In this document: piece after piece, positions 40,401 to 49,236 of the stretch
Layout of the letters: each line of letters starts with the position of its first letter
Position numbering within the stretch: the first letter of the stretch is position 1
Assembly: GCA_035503515.1 (NCBI GenBank)
Contig: DATJTJ010000175.1
Coordinates: 1-55,030 of the forward strand
DNA: 55,030 bases
Reading direction: 5' to 3'
Origin: DAIDKA01 sp035503515
GTDB lineage: Bacteria > Pseudomonadota > Gammaproteobacteria > Steroidobacterales > Steroidobacteraceae
The notes under the pieces: generated by a model
Seen by the model: the letters and a program-made list of their open reading frames with translations, nothing else
The model's database searches: none
What the model was told of the DNA's origin: nothing
Program-made: the position numbers and the translations under genes

Positions 40401-42467
40401 ATGACGCATCCTAAACTGTCCATGTTCGACCGGTCGTTGCTGGCGCCCGCGGTGGCCGACAGCTTCTCGAAACTCGATCCGCGGGTCCAATGGCGCAATC
40501 CGGTCATGTTCGTGGTCTACGTCGGCGCCATCCTCACCACGGTGCTCGGTGCGCAGGCACTGCTGGGCAAGGGCGAGGCACCGGCCTGGTTCATCATCCA
40601 TGTGGCGGTATGGCTGTGGTTCACGCTGCTGTTTGCGAACTTCGCCGAAGCGCTGGCGGAGGGCCGCAGCAAGGCCCAGGCGCTCGCGTTGCGGGGTCTG
40701 AAGCAAAGTTCCGCGGCCAAGAAGCTCAGCGATCCGGCGAACCGGACCCAGTACAGCAGCGTGCCGGCGATCCAGCTGCGGCGCGGCGATGTCGCGCTCG
40801 TGGAGGCCGGTGACTATGTGCCGGCGGATGGCGAAGTCATCGAGGGTGCGGCATCGGTGGATGAGAGCGCCATCACGGGCGAGTCCGCCCCGGTCATCCG
40901 CGAGTCCGGCGGCGACTTCTCGTCGGTGGCCGGCGGTACGCGGCTGCTCTCCGACTGGATCGTCATCCGGGTCAGCGTCAATCCCGGGGAGACTTTCATC
41001 GATCGCATGATCGCCATGGTGGAGAGTGCCAGACGCCAGAAGACCCCGAATGAGATTGCGTTGACCATCCTGCTGGTGGCGCTCACCCTGGTGTTCCTGT
41101 TCGCGACCGCGACCCTGCTGCCGTTCTCGCTGTTCAGCGTGGCCGTCGCGAAGCTCGGTGTACCGGTCACCATCACCGCGCTGGTGGCGCTGCTGGTATG
41201 CCTCATTCCCACCACCATCGGCGCGCTGCTCTCGGCGATCGGCGTCGCGGGCATGAGCCGCATGATGCAGGCGAACGTGATCGCCACCTCGGGCCGCGCG
41301 GTGGAGGCCGCCGGCGACGTGGACGTGCTGCTGCTGGACAAGACCGGGACCATTACCCTGGGGAACCGCCAGGCCGCCGCATTCATGCCGGCCCCCGGGG
41401 TGACCGAAGAGGAACTCGCGGGTGCTGCGCAGCTCGCGTCCCTGGCCGACGAGACTCCGGAAGGCCGCAGCATCGTGGTGCTCGCGAAGCAGCGGTTCGC
41501 ACTTCGGGAGCGGGACCTCGGCGCGCTCGGGGCGACGTTCGTCCCGTTCTCGGCGCACACCCGCATGAGCGGCGTCGACATCGGCGCCCGGCAGATCCGC
41601 AAAGGCGCCGCGGATGCCATCATGAAGTACGTGGAGGCGGGCGGCAGTGTCCTGCCGAAGGGCATCCAGACGACGGTTCAGGATGTCGCGCGGCGCGGGA
41701 GCACCCCGCTGCTGGTGGCGGATGCCGGACGGATGCTCGGGATCATCGAGCTCAAGGACATCGTCAAGGGGGGTATCCGCGAGCGCTTCGGTGAACTGCG
41801 GCGCATGGGCATCAAGACCGTCATGATCACCGGGGACAACAAGCTCACGGCGGCCGCCATAGCCGCCGAAGCAGGTGTCGATGACTTCCTGGCCGAGGCG
41901 ACCCCGGAGGCGAAGCTGCGGCTGATCCGTGCGCACCAGGCCGAAGGGCGCCTGGTGGCGATGACCGGTGATGGCACCAACGATGCGCCGGCGCTGGCGC
42001 AGGCCGACGTCGCCGTGGCCATGAATACCGGCACCCAGGCCGCGAAGGAAGCCGGCAACATGGTGGATCTGGATTCCAATCCCACCAAGCTCATCGAAGT
42101 GGTCGAAACCGGCAAGCAGATGCTGATGACCCGTGGTTCGCTGACCACTTTCAGCATCGCCAACGATGTGGCGAAGTATTTCGCCATCATTCCCGCGGCG
42201 TTCGCGACCACCTATCCGCAGCTCAATGCGCTCAACGTCATGCACCTCGCGAGCCCGTTCTCGGCAATTCTGTCGGCGGTGATCTTCAATGCCCTCATCA
42301 TCATCTTCCTGATTCCGCTGGCCCTCAAAGGAGTGCGGTACCGGCCCCTCGGTGCGGCGGTGCTGCTGCGCCGGAACCTGCTGGTCTATGGCGTGGGCGG
42401 CGTGATCGTGCCCTTCATCGGTATCAAGATCATCGACGTCGGGCTTGCCCTGGTGCATCTGACATGA
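40401..42467 (+). CDS. kdpB: K(+)-transporting P-type ATPase subunit KdpB
   Basis: Catalytic P-type ATPase subunit with 688 residues. The phosphorylated aspartate is residue 313 in LLLDKTGTITLGNR. The actuator loop TGES lies in SAITGESAPVIRESGGD, and the hinge TGDGTNDAPALAQADV is intact. The serine of the TGES-type loop region that is inhibited by phosphorylation in E. coli (Ser162) lies in the matching ITGESAPVI. It follows kdpA and precedes kdpC by ten bases. Confidence 0.97.
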   Translation: MTHPKLSMFDRSLLAPAVADSFSKLDPRVQWRNPVMFVVYVGAILTTVLGAQALLGKGEAPAWFIIHVAVWLWFTLLFANFAEALAEGRSKAQALALRGLKQSSAAKKLSDPANRTQYSSVPAIQLRRGDVALVEAGDYVPADGEVIEGAASVDESAITGESAPVIRESGGDFSSVAGGTRLLSDWIVIRVSVNPGETFIDRMIAMVESARRQKTPNEIALTILLVALTLVFLFATATLLPFSLFSVAVAKLGVPVTITALVALLVCLIPTTIGALLSAIGVAGMSRMMQANVIATSGRAVEAAGDVDVLLLDKTGTITLGNRQAAAFMPAPGVTEEELAGAAQLASLADETPEGRSIVVLAKQRFALRERDLGALGATFVPFSAHTRMSGVDIGARQIRKGAADAIMKYVEAGGSVLPKGIQTTVQDVARRGSTPLLVADAGRMLGIIELKDIVKGGIRERFGELRRMGIKTVMITGDNKLTAAAIAAEAGVDDFLAEATPEAKLRLIRAHQAEGRLVAMTGDGTNDAPALAQADVAVAMNTGTQAAKEAGNMVDLDSNPTKLIEVVETGKQMLMTRGSLTTFSIANDVAKYFAIIPAAFATTYPQLNALNVMHLASPFSAILSAVIFNALIIIFLIPLALKGVRYRPLGAAVLLRRNLLVYGVGGVIVPFIGIKIIDVGLALVHLT

Positions 42468-42477
42468 GGTCCTCGTC

Positions 42478-43068
42478 ATGAAATCCCTGCTGCGTCCCGC
42501 AATCGTGCTGATCGTCTTCTTCACCGTGCTGACCGGCATCCTGTACCCCCTGGTCATTACGGGCATCGCCGGGGTGGCCTTCCCCGAGGCGGCGGCCGGC
42601 AGCCTCATCGTCCGCAACGGCAAGGTCATCGGTTCGAGGCTGATCGGCCAGAGCTTCAGCGATCCGAAGTACTTCTGGGGCCGCCCGTCGGCGACCTCGC
42701 CGCAGCCCTACGCGGGAACCGCCTCGTCCGGGTCGAATCTGGGGCCCCTGAATCCGGCGCTGACGGATGCGGTGACAATGCGCATCCAGGCCCTGCGGGC
42801 GGCCGACCCGGGTAATGCGGGGCCGGTGCCCGTCGATCTGGTGACGGCCTCTGCCAGCGGTCTGGACCCGGAATTGAGCATTGCGGCGGCGCTGTACCAG
42901 GCGCCGCGCATCGCCCGGGTCCGGGGACTGGACGTGATCGCGGTCCGCCGGCTGATCGCGGCGCATTCGCAGAACCGGGTCCTGGGGGCGTTCGGCGAGC
43001 CGCGGGTCAATGTCCTGGCGCTGAACCTCGCGCTCGATGGCCTCGCTCCCGCCACGGGCAGCAGGTAG
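42478..43068 (+). CDS. kdpC: K(+)-transporting ATPase subunit KdpC
   Basis: A 196-residue single-span subunit of the Kdp pump. It begins MKSLLRPAIVLIVFFTVLTG (membrane helix) and continues YPLVITGIAGVAFPEAAAGS. The conserved IGQSFSDPKYFWGRPSAT, SGSNLGPLNPAL and VTASASGLDPELS blocks are all present. It ends RVNVLALNLALD, as usual. kdpD starts ten bases after its stop. Confidence 0.96.
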   Translation: MKSLLRPAIVLIVFFTVLTGILYPLVITGIAGVAFPEAAAGSLIVRNGKVIGSRLIGQSFSDPKYFWGRPSATSPQPYAGTASSGSNLGPLNPALTDAVTMRIQALRAADPGNAGPVPVDLVTASASGLDPELSIAAALYQAPRIARVRGLDVIAVRRLIAAHSQNRVLGAFGEPRVNVLALNLALDGLAPATGSR

Positions 43069-43078
43069 CCTTGGCCGC

Positions 43079-45793
43079 ATGGCAGGCCGACCGGATCCAG
43101 ACCAGCTCCTGGAGCATGTCCAGGCCGAGGAGGCCCGGGCCCGGCGCGGCCACCTGCGGATCTTCTTCGGTGCCTCCGCCGGGGTCGGCAAGACCTACGC
43201 CATGCTGGAGGCCGCCCGTGCCGCGCGCGCCACGGGTACGGATGTGGTCCTGGGGTACATCGAACCGCATGGACGCATCGAGACGGAGCGGCTGACCGAG
43301 GGCCTGGAACGTCTGCCTCCCCTGAGCGTGCGCTATCGGGACATGACGCGCAGCGAGTTCGACCTGGATGCGGCCCTCGCCCGGCATCCCGCGATCCTGC
43401 TGGTCGATGAACTGGCGCATTCGAACCTGGTCGGCGCCGAACCCGCTCCGCGGCATCCCAAGCGCTGGCAGGACGTGGAGGAGCTGCTCGAGGCGGGCAT
43501 CGACGTGTGGACCACCGTCAATGTCCAGCATCTCGAAAGCCTCAATGACCTCATCGTGCAGACCACCGGTGTCCAGCAGCGCGAGACGCTGCCCGACCAC
43601 GTATTCGACCGGGCCGATGAAGTCGAACTCATCGATCTGCCGCCGGATGACCTGCTGGCGCGGCTGCGCGCCGGGAAGATCTACCTGCAGGCGGATGCGG
43701 CCAATGCGGTGGAACGGTTCTTCCGCAAGCCCAATCTCATGGCACTGCGCGAGATTGCCCTGCGCCGGGTGGCCGACCGGGTGGAGGCCGCCGCGCGCGA
43801 TTCGGCCGGCACCGACCGGGCGCCGCGTTCACGACTGGCCAGTGACCGGGTGCTGGTGGCGACCGGACCGGATGCCCAGTCCGAGCAGCTGATTCGTGCC
43901 GGGAAGCGTCTGGCGGATGCCCTGGATGCCGACTGGACCGTGGTGTACGTGGAGACGCCGGCGCTGCTGAAGCTCTCCGAGGCGCAGCGCAACCGCAGGA
44001 TCGAGCTGCTGCGGCTGGGCGAATCACTGGGCGCCGAGACCGTCACTCTGGATGGGCCGACGGCGGTCGAGGCGCTGCTGGAGTATGCGGCCACCCGCCA
44101 TGTCACCCGCGTCATCGTCGGGTCCCCCAAGCGCTACGGCTGGCGGGCACTGCTGCGGCCCTCGGCCGCCATCGAACTGGCGCGGCGCGCCCGGGGCTTC
44201 GACGTGATCACGGTCGCGGCCACCGAACCAGTGGCCGCCGAGGCCTCACGCAGCCGGCCGTCGGCCGAACAGCTGGCCACACCCATCCGCTGGAACCGCT
44301 ATGCCTGGGCGGTGGCCCTCACCATTGCCTGCACGGCACTGGCTTTCTCCATGTACCGGCACCTGGATACCGTGAACCTGGTGATGGTGTACCTGCTGGG
44401 GGTGACCATTGCCGGACTGCGCCTGGGTCGCGGACCCTCGGTGCTGACCTCGGTGCTGAGCGTCGCGGCCTTCGACTACTTCTTCGTGCCACCGCGCTTC
44501 AACTTCGCGGTCTCCGATGCCCAGTACCTGATCACCTTCGGGGTGATGCTGATCATTTCCCTGGTGATCGCGACGCTCATGGCAAGCGTGCGCCAGCAGA
44601 CCCGCGTCTCCGGCGCGCGCGAGCGGCGCACGGCGCTGCTCTATGCCATGAGCCGGGAACTGGCCGCGACGCGCGGCACGTCCAACATGTGCCGGGTGGC
44701 CGTGCGGCACGTGGCTGAAGTGTTCCGCTGCCAGGCGGTCGTGCTGCTGCCCGATGCCAGTGGCCGGCTGCAGTTTCCCGCCGACCCGCCGGTGGAGGCG
44801 TCGCTGCGCGGAGCGGACCTCGCCGTGGCCCAGTGGGTCGCCGATCATGGCCGTCAGGCGGGCCTGGGCACGGACACGCTGCCGGCTGCTTCGGCGCTGT
44901 ACGTACCCCTGGGTGACAGTGATCGCCGGCTCGGAGTGCTGGCGGTGCTGCCCGAAAATCGCCGCCGGGTCATGCTGCCCGAGCAGCGGCATCTGCTGGA
45001 GACTTTTGCCGGACAGACGGGTGTTGCGCTCGAGCGCTCGCAGCTGGCCGAGAAGGCCGAGACGGCGCGCGTCGCCGTGGAGGGCGAAAGCCTGCGCAAT
45101 ACCCTGCTGGCCTCCATTTCGCACGACCTGCGGACGCCACTGGCGGTCATGGCCGGGGCCGGGAGCACGCTCGCGGACCATGGGGATTCGCTCGATGCGG
45201 CCACGCGCGCCACCCTGGCGCGCTCCATCGAGACCAAGGCGCGCGAGATGTCGGAGTTGATCTCGAACGTGCTCGACCTGATGCGCTTCGAGTCCGGCCA
45301 GATCCGTCTGCGCAGTGACTGGCAGACGCTCGATGAACTGGTCGAGTCGGCGCTGCGTCGCCTCGAGCCGCGGCTCGAGGGCTATGGCGTCGAGCTCAGA
45401 CTGCCGGCGGACCTGCCGCCGGTGTTCGTCGATGCCAGTCTCATCACGCAGGTGTTCGCCAATCTCCTGGACAACATCGTCAAGTACACCCCACGCGGAA
45501 CGCGTATCCAGATCTCCGCGGCGGTCGATGACGCCCCCTCCGGACGGCCGGGCGCACAGGGCGTGCGGGTGACGGTCGCCGACGACGGTCCAGGCCTGCC
45601 CGCCGGGGATCCCTCGCGGCTGTTCGAGAAATTCCAGCGTGGCAGCGGCGAAGGCACGATCGTCGGGGTGGGCCTGGGGCTGGCCATCTGCCGCGCCATC
45701 ATCCGCGCGCATGGCGGTGAGATCGAGGCCCACAACAGGCAAGGGGGCGGAGCCCAGATCGAACTGACCTTGCCGGTCGCGGAGCCGTCGTGA
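43079..45793 (+). CDS. kdpD: Potassium-sensing histidine kinase KdpD
   Basis: Sensor kinase for the kdp operon, 904 residues. The start is the ATG at 43079, 14 codons inside a longer frame that overlaps kdpC. It has an N-terminal KdpD domain with a Walker-type GASAGVGKTYAML (lysine 38), a UspA-like domain (about 255-375), four closely spaced membrane helices (about 405-505), a GAF-like domain (about 540-650), then the kinase with His682 in ISHDLRTPL and ATP-binding blocks LLDNIVKYTPRG and GVGLGLAICRAI. It overlaps kdpE by four bases. Confidence 0.96.
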   Translation: MAGRPDPDQLLEHVQAEEARARRGHLRIFFGASAGVGKTYAMLEAARAARATGTDVVLGYIEPHGRIETERLTEGLERLPPLSVRYRDMTRSEFDLDAALARHPAILLVDELAHSNLVGAEPAPRHPKRWQDVEELLEAGIDVWTTVNVQHLESLNDLIVQTTGVQQRETLPDHVFDRADEVELIDLPPDDLLARLRAGKIYLQADAANAVERFFRKPNLMALREIALRRVADRVEAAARDSAGTDRAPRSRLASDRVLVATGPDAQSEQLIRAGKRLADALDADWTVVYVETPALLKLSEAQRNRRIELLRLGESLGAETVTLDGPTAVEALLEYAATRHVTRVIVGSPKRYGWRALLRPSAAIELARRARGFDVITVAATEPVAAEASRSRPSAEQLATPIRWNRYAWAVALTIACTALAFSMYRHLDTVNLVMVYLLGVTIAGLRLGRGPSVLTSVLSVAAFDYFFVPPRFNFAVSDAQYLITFGVMLIISLVIATLMASVRQQTRVSGARERRTALLYAMSRELAATRGTSNMCRVAVRHVAEVFRCQAVVLLPDASGRLQFPADPPVEASLRGADLAVAQWVADHGRQAGLGTDTLPAASALYVPLGDSDRRLGVLAVLPENRRRVMLPEQRHLLETFAGQTGVALERSQLAEKAETARVAVEGESLRNTLLASISHDLRTPLAVMAGAGSTLADHGDSLDAATRATLARSIETKAREMSELISNVLDLMRFESGQIRLRSDWQTLDELVESALRRLEPRLEGYGVELRLPADLPPVFVDASLITQVFANLLDNIVKYTPRGTRIQISAAVDDAPSGRPGAQGVRVTVADDGPGLPAGDPSRLFEKFQRGSGEGTIVGVGLGLAICRAIIRAHGGEIEAHNRQGGGAQIELTLPVAEPS

Positions 45794-46482
45794 CGCAGGC
45801 GATGCACCAGATCCTGGTGATCGAGGACGACGCGTCGATCCGCGAAGTGCTGCGCGCCCTGCTCGGATCGGTTGGCTTCCGGGTGGTTGAAGCCGCGACT
45901 GCCGCGCGCGCCGATATCGAGGCGCGCGCCCATAAACCTGATCTGCTGCTGCTGGATCTGGGCCTGCCCGACGGCGACGGCCTGGCGGTGATCAGGGCGG
46001 TGCGCAGCTGGTCCCCCGTGCCCGTGATCGTGCTTTCGGCGCGAACCATGGAGGAACAGAAGGTGGCCGCGCTCGACGCCGGCGCGGACGACTACGTGAC
46101 CAAACCGTTCAGCGCCGCGGAGCTGCTGGCCCGGGTGCGGGCGGCGCTCAGGCGCAACGTCCGTGCCGGCGATCAGTCACCGACGCTGTCCTTTGGCGCC
46201 GTCAGCGTGGATCTGCATCGGCGCGAGGCCGGCTCTGCCGAAGGTCCCGTCCACCTGACGCCGCTCGAGTACCGGGTGCTCGAGTGCATGGCGCGGCACA
46301 GCGGATTGATCGTGATGCAGGACCAGCTCATTCGCGAGGTGTGGGGGCCAGGGCATCTCGGCGACAGCCGCAGCCTGCGGGTGTGTATCCGCAACCTGCG
46401 CGGCAAGCTGGAGCCTCTGCCGCATCGTCCCCAGTACCTGGTCACCGAAGCAGGCCTGGGTTATCGGCTGCGGCAGGACTGA
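45790..46482 (+). CDS. kdpE: Response regulator KdpE
   Basis: OmpR-type regulator, 230 residues, that activates the kdp operon. The start is the GTG overlapping the kdpD stop (an in-frame ATG follows at 45802). The receiver domain has the acidic pair in VIEDDASIRE and the phosphorylated Asp56 in LLLLDLGLPDG, with conserved lysine in DDYVTKPFSAAEL. The C-terminal winged helix contains LTPLEYRVLECMARHSG and LRVCIRNLRGKLE. Its last 41 bases overlap the 3' end of eutC on the other strand. Confidence 0.96.
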   Translation: MTQAMHQILVIEDDASIREVLRALLGSVGFRVVEAATAARADIEARAHKPDLLLLDLGLPDGDGLAVIRAVRSWSPVPVIVLSARTMEEQKVAALDAGADDYVTKPFSAAELLARVRAALRRNVRAGDQSPTLSFGAVSVDLHRREAGSAEGPVHLTPLEYRVLECMARHSGLIVMQDQLIREVWGPGHLGDSRSLRVCIRNLRGKLEPLPHRPQYLVTEAGLGYRLRQD

Positions 46483-47197
46483 GCGCCGAATCTTCCTTGA
46501 GCCGCACGCCGCTGTGGCCGGCACGCCGCGCCGCCCGCAGCAGCCACAGCGCGCGCGCCGCGGCCTCCTCATACGGCAGTCCCTGGGGGGATCGAACATT
46601 GGAAATGCAGTTGCGTTCGTGGTCGAGCCGACCGGTTCTCGGATCGAAGGTGAGATAGATTCCGAGGCTGTCGGGAGAGCTCAACCCGGGGCGCTCGCCG
46701 ATCAACATGACGGCGAGCCTGGCTCCCATCCGGCTGCCGATCTCGTCGCTCAGCGCGACCCGCGCCTGGGTCGCAATCACCAGCGGCGCGATGCGCCAGT
46801 CCGCGAGCGATCCCAGGATCAGTTTGAGGGTGGCGGCGGCGTGCACTTGCACCGCCCGTGCCGACAGGCCGTCAGCCAGTATGAACGCCACATCGAAGTT
46901 GCCGCGCGGCAGGGCCGCCGCGCTTTGCACACTCAGTCTGCGCCCGAGGTCCGGTCGCTGCAGGTAGGTGGCGCGATCGGGGGCCTGACTGCCGACTGGC
47001 ATCGATTGCCACGGGGCGAGGTCCGCCGCGAGGCGCTGCAGATCCAGCGCTTCGTGGACGGCATCGCGTGCGTGAGCGTGATCGAGCTGAAAATCGAGGA
47101 GGGCGGCCGTCGGCAGCCCGGCGCCATGGTGCCCCAGCGCCACGCGCGCGGGCGTCCGGCTGCGCAGCGGCGCCAGTGGATGCCGCCCGGGTGTCAC
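46442..47197 (-). CDS. eutC: Ethanolamine ammonia-lyase small subunit
   Basis: Small subunit of the adenosylcobalamin-dependent enzyme that turns ethanolamine into acetaldehyde and ammonia. The start chosen is GTG at 47197, whose GTGA overlaps the eutB stop; this gives 251 residues. It has LLDFQLDHAHARDAVHEALD, YLQRPDLGRRLS, DVAFILADGLSARAVQVHA and VMLIGERPGLSSPDSLGIY, and the NCISNVR segment near the end. It converges on kdpE with a 41-base overlap of coding ends. No microcompartment genes are present. Confidence 0.93.
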   Translation of the reverse strand: MTPGRHPLAPLRSRTPARVALGHHGAGLPTAALLDFQLDHAHARDAVHEALDLQRLAADLAPWQSMPVGSQAPDRATYLQRPDLGRRLSVQSAAALPRGNFDVAFILADGLSARAVQVHAAATLKLILGSLADWRIAPLVIATQARVALSDEIGSRMGARLAVMLIGERPGLSSPDSLGIYLTFDPRTGRLDHERNCISNVRSPQGLPYEEAAARALWLLRAARRAGHSGVRLKEDSALSPAAADNPGLLR

Positions 47198-48600
47198 GAC
47201 TTTCCCGGCGGACTGCCGTCGAAGGACAGCAGGCGCGCGCAGGCCGACTCCAGGGCCGTCGCCTCGCGAATGTAGCCGCGCTCGTCCGTGATGCCCATCC
47301 CGCGCAGCCACGCCGCGAATTCCGGAGCCGGACGCAGCCCGAGGATCCGACGCAGGTACTGCGCGTCGTGAAAGCTGGTGCTCTGGTAGTTGAGCATCAC
47401 GTCGTCCGCACCCGGAACGCCCATGATGAAATTGACGCCGGCGACTCCCAGCAGCGTCAGCAGGGTGTCCATGTCGTCCTGGTCGGCTTCACTGTGATTG
47501 GTGTAGCACACATCCACGCCCATCGGCAGCCCCAGCAGCTTGCCGCAGAAATGATCTTCCAGGGCTGCGCGGATGATCTGCTTGCCGTCGTACAGGTATT
47601 CAGGGCCGATGAATCCCACCACGGAATTGACCAGCAGCGGCGAGAATTTGCGCGCCACGGCATAGGCGCGCGCCTCGAGCGTCTGCTGATCGACGCCATG
47701 GTGCGCCTGCGCGGACAGCGCCGAACCCTGGCCGGTCTCGAAGTACATGAGGTTGGCACCCGCAGGGGCGCGCCCCAGCGACCGGGCCGCGGCGTGCGCC
47801 TCGGCGAGCAGCGCCAGATCCACGCCGAAACTTGCATTCGCCGCCTGGGTTCCCGCGATGGACTGGAAGACGAGGTCCACGGGTGCGCCACGGGCGATCA
47901 CCTGCAGGGTGTTGGTGAGGTGCGAGAGCACGCAGCTTTGGGTGGGGATGGCGAAGCGTTCGCGCACCTCGTTCAGGAGCTGCAGCAGGCGGATCTGGGT
48001 CTCCAGGCTGTCCGCTGCGGGGTTGATGCCGATGACGGCATCACCGCAGCCGTTCATCAGTCCATCAATGATCGACGCCGCAATGCCCTCGGAGTCGTCG
48101 GTGGGATGATTGGGTTGCAGGCGCACGCTCAGGTGACCCGTCAAGCCGATGGTGCAGCGGAAGCGGGTGACCACCTCGCATTTGCGCGCGACGTTGATCA
48201 GGTCCTGATTGCGCATCAGCTTGCATACTGCGGCGACCATTTCCGGGGTCAGCCCGGACGCCAGCGCGCGCAGCGCCGGGGTCGTGGCGCCGTCGCCGAG
48301 CAGCCAGTCGCGGAATCCACCCACCGTCAGGGATGCGACCGGGGCAAAGGCCGCCGCATCGTGCGAGTCGAGAATCAGCCGCGTCACCTCATCCTGCTCG
48401 TAGGGCACCAGTGCTTCGTTGAGCAGCTGGCGCAGGGGCAGATCGGCCAGGACGAAGCGCGCTGCGACCCGTTCCTGCATGCTGCCGGCGGCAACTCCGG
48501 CGAGAGCGTCACCGGAGCGAAGGGGGGTTGCCGCGGCGAATACGGCCCGCAGATCCGGGAAGGAATGGACCGTGCCACCCACGGTCATGGAGTAGGGCAT
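47194..48600 (-). CDS. eutB: Ethanolamine ammonia-lyase large subunit
   Basis: Catalytic large subunit, 468 residues, starting MPYSMTVGGTVHSFPDLRAV with GAGG before the ATG. The TIM-barrel has NLMYFETGQGSALSAQAHHG, VGFIGPEYLYDGKQIIRAAL, the cobalamin/substrate region VDVCYTNHSEADQDDMD and NFIMGVPGADDVMLNYQSTS. It is followed directly by eutC (four-base overlap). The eut regulator, the reactivase eutA and an ethanolamine permease are not in the window, so this is the compact soluble-type pair for using ethanolamine as nitrogen source. Confidence 0.95.
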   Translation of the reverse strand: MPYSMTVGGTVHSFPDLRAVFAAATPLRSGDALAGVAAGSMQERVAARFVLADLPLRQLLNEALVPYEQDEVTRLILDSHDAAAFAPVASLTVGGFRDWLLGDGATTPALRALASGLTPEMVAAVCKLMRNQDLINVARKCEVVTRFRCTIGLTGHLSVRLQPNHPTDDSEGIAASIIDGLMNGCGDAVIGINPAADSLETQIRLLQLLNEVRERFAIPTQSCVLSHLTNTLQVIARGAPVDLVFQSIAGTQAANASFGVDLALLAEAHAAARSLGRAPAGANLMYFETGQGSALSAQAHHGVDQQTLEARAYAVARKFSPLLVNSVVGFIGPEYLYDGKQIIRAALEDHFCGKLLGLPMGVDVCYTNHSEADQDDMDTLLTLLGVAGVNFIMGVPGADDVMLNYQSTSFHDAQYLRRILGLRPAPEFAAWLRGMGITDERGYIREATALESACARLLSFDGSPPGKS

Positions 48601-48777
48601 CGCCTCGCTCGTAGGCCCGTTGCCTTAGGGGATATAGGCACTATCCGGCCCCCTGGCCCGAACCGTCAATGGGTTATGTCAGCGTCGGGATTTCGCGACG
48701 GCCGGCGGGGTCAAAAGGACGCCGTGGCGCATGTATGCTTGGGGGATGCAGACCTCAGTGCAGTGGATCAGGGTCAA

Positions 48778-49152
48778 ATGAAGTGGTTCTGGAGCAGTGC
48801 CCCGGCGCCCGCGAGCGTATCCGTCCGCAGGGTGACTGCGACCTTGGATGACACCCCACGGTTCGCACGGCTGCTGCGGGAGTTGCCCGAATCCGAGGAA
48901 CTGCGCCCGCGGCTGGCGGCGAACTTCTTTGCGCGCGCCTGGGACGCGGCGACCGCGCGCGACCTGTGGATCGTCAGTGACGGCCATCGCGTGGACTGCT
49001 TCGTGCTGGCGGGCCTCAAGTTCCAGCAGGCGGCCTCGGTCCGGGTGCGCTGGGATGCCAAGCGCCAGGAAGTGGGCCAGCTGTCGACGGAATCCCTGGC
49101 GGATTGCGTGGCAAAAGTGACCCAGGGCAGCGTCACGCTGCTGGAAGAGTGA
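48778..49152 (+). CDS. Hypothetical protein
   Basis: A 124-residue protein from the ATG at 48778 (AGGG six bases ahead). The frame is open far upstream but that part is antisense to eutB. The sequence begins MKWFWSSAPAPASVSVRRVT, with a helix-rich centre (LPESEELRPRLAANFFARAW) and a final beta-like part (DGHRVDCFVLAGLKFQQAAS...). I recognise no domain. There is no signal peptide or membrane helix. It lies 84 bases before the MFS gene; TGTATGCT at 48732-48739 could be an extended -10. Confidence 0.5.
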   Translation: MKWFWSSAPAPASVSVRRVTATLDDTPRFARLLRELPESEELRPRLAANFFARAWDAATARDLWIVSDGHRVDCFVLAGLKFQQAASVRVRWDAKRQEVGQLSTESLADCVAKVTQGSVTLLEE

Positions 49153-49236
49153 CCGTCGGCCGGATCCTAAGGTTTGGCATAATGGGGAAATCCGCCACAG
49201 AAGCGGGTCGATCACCGTGCGACACAGGGGGCGGAC

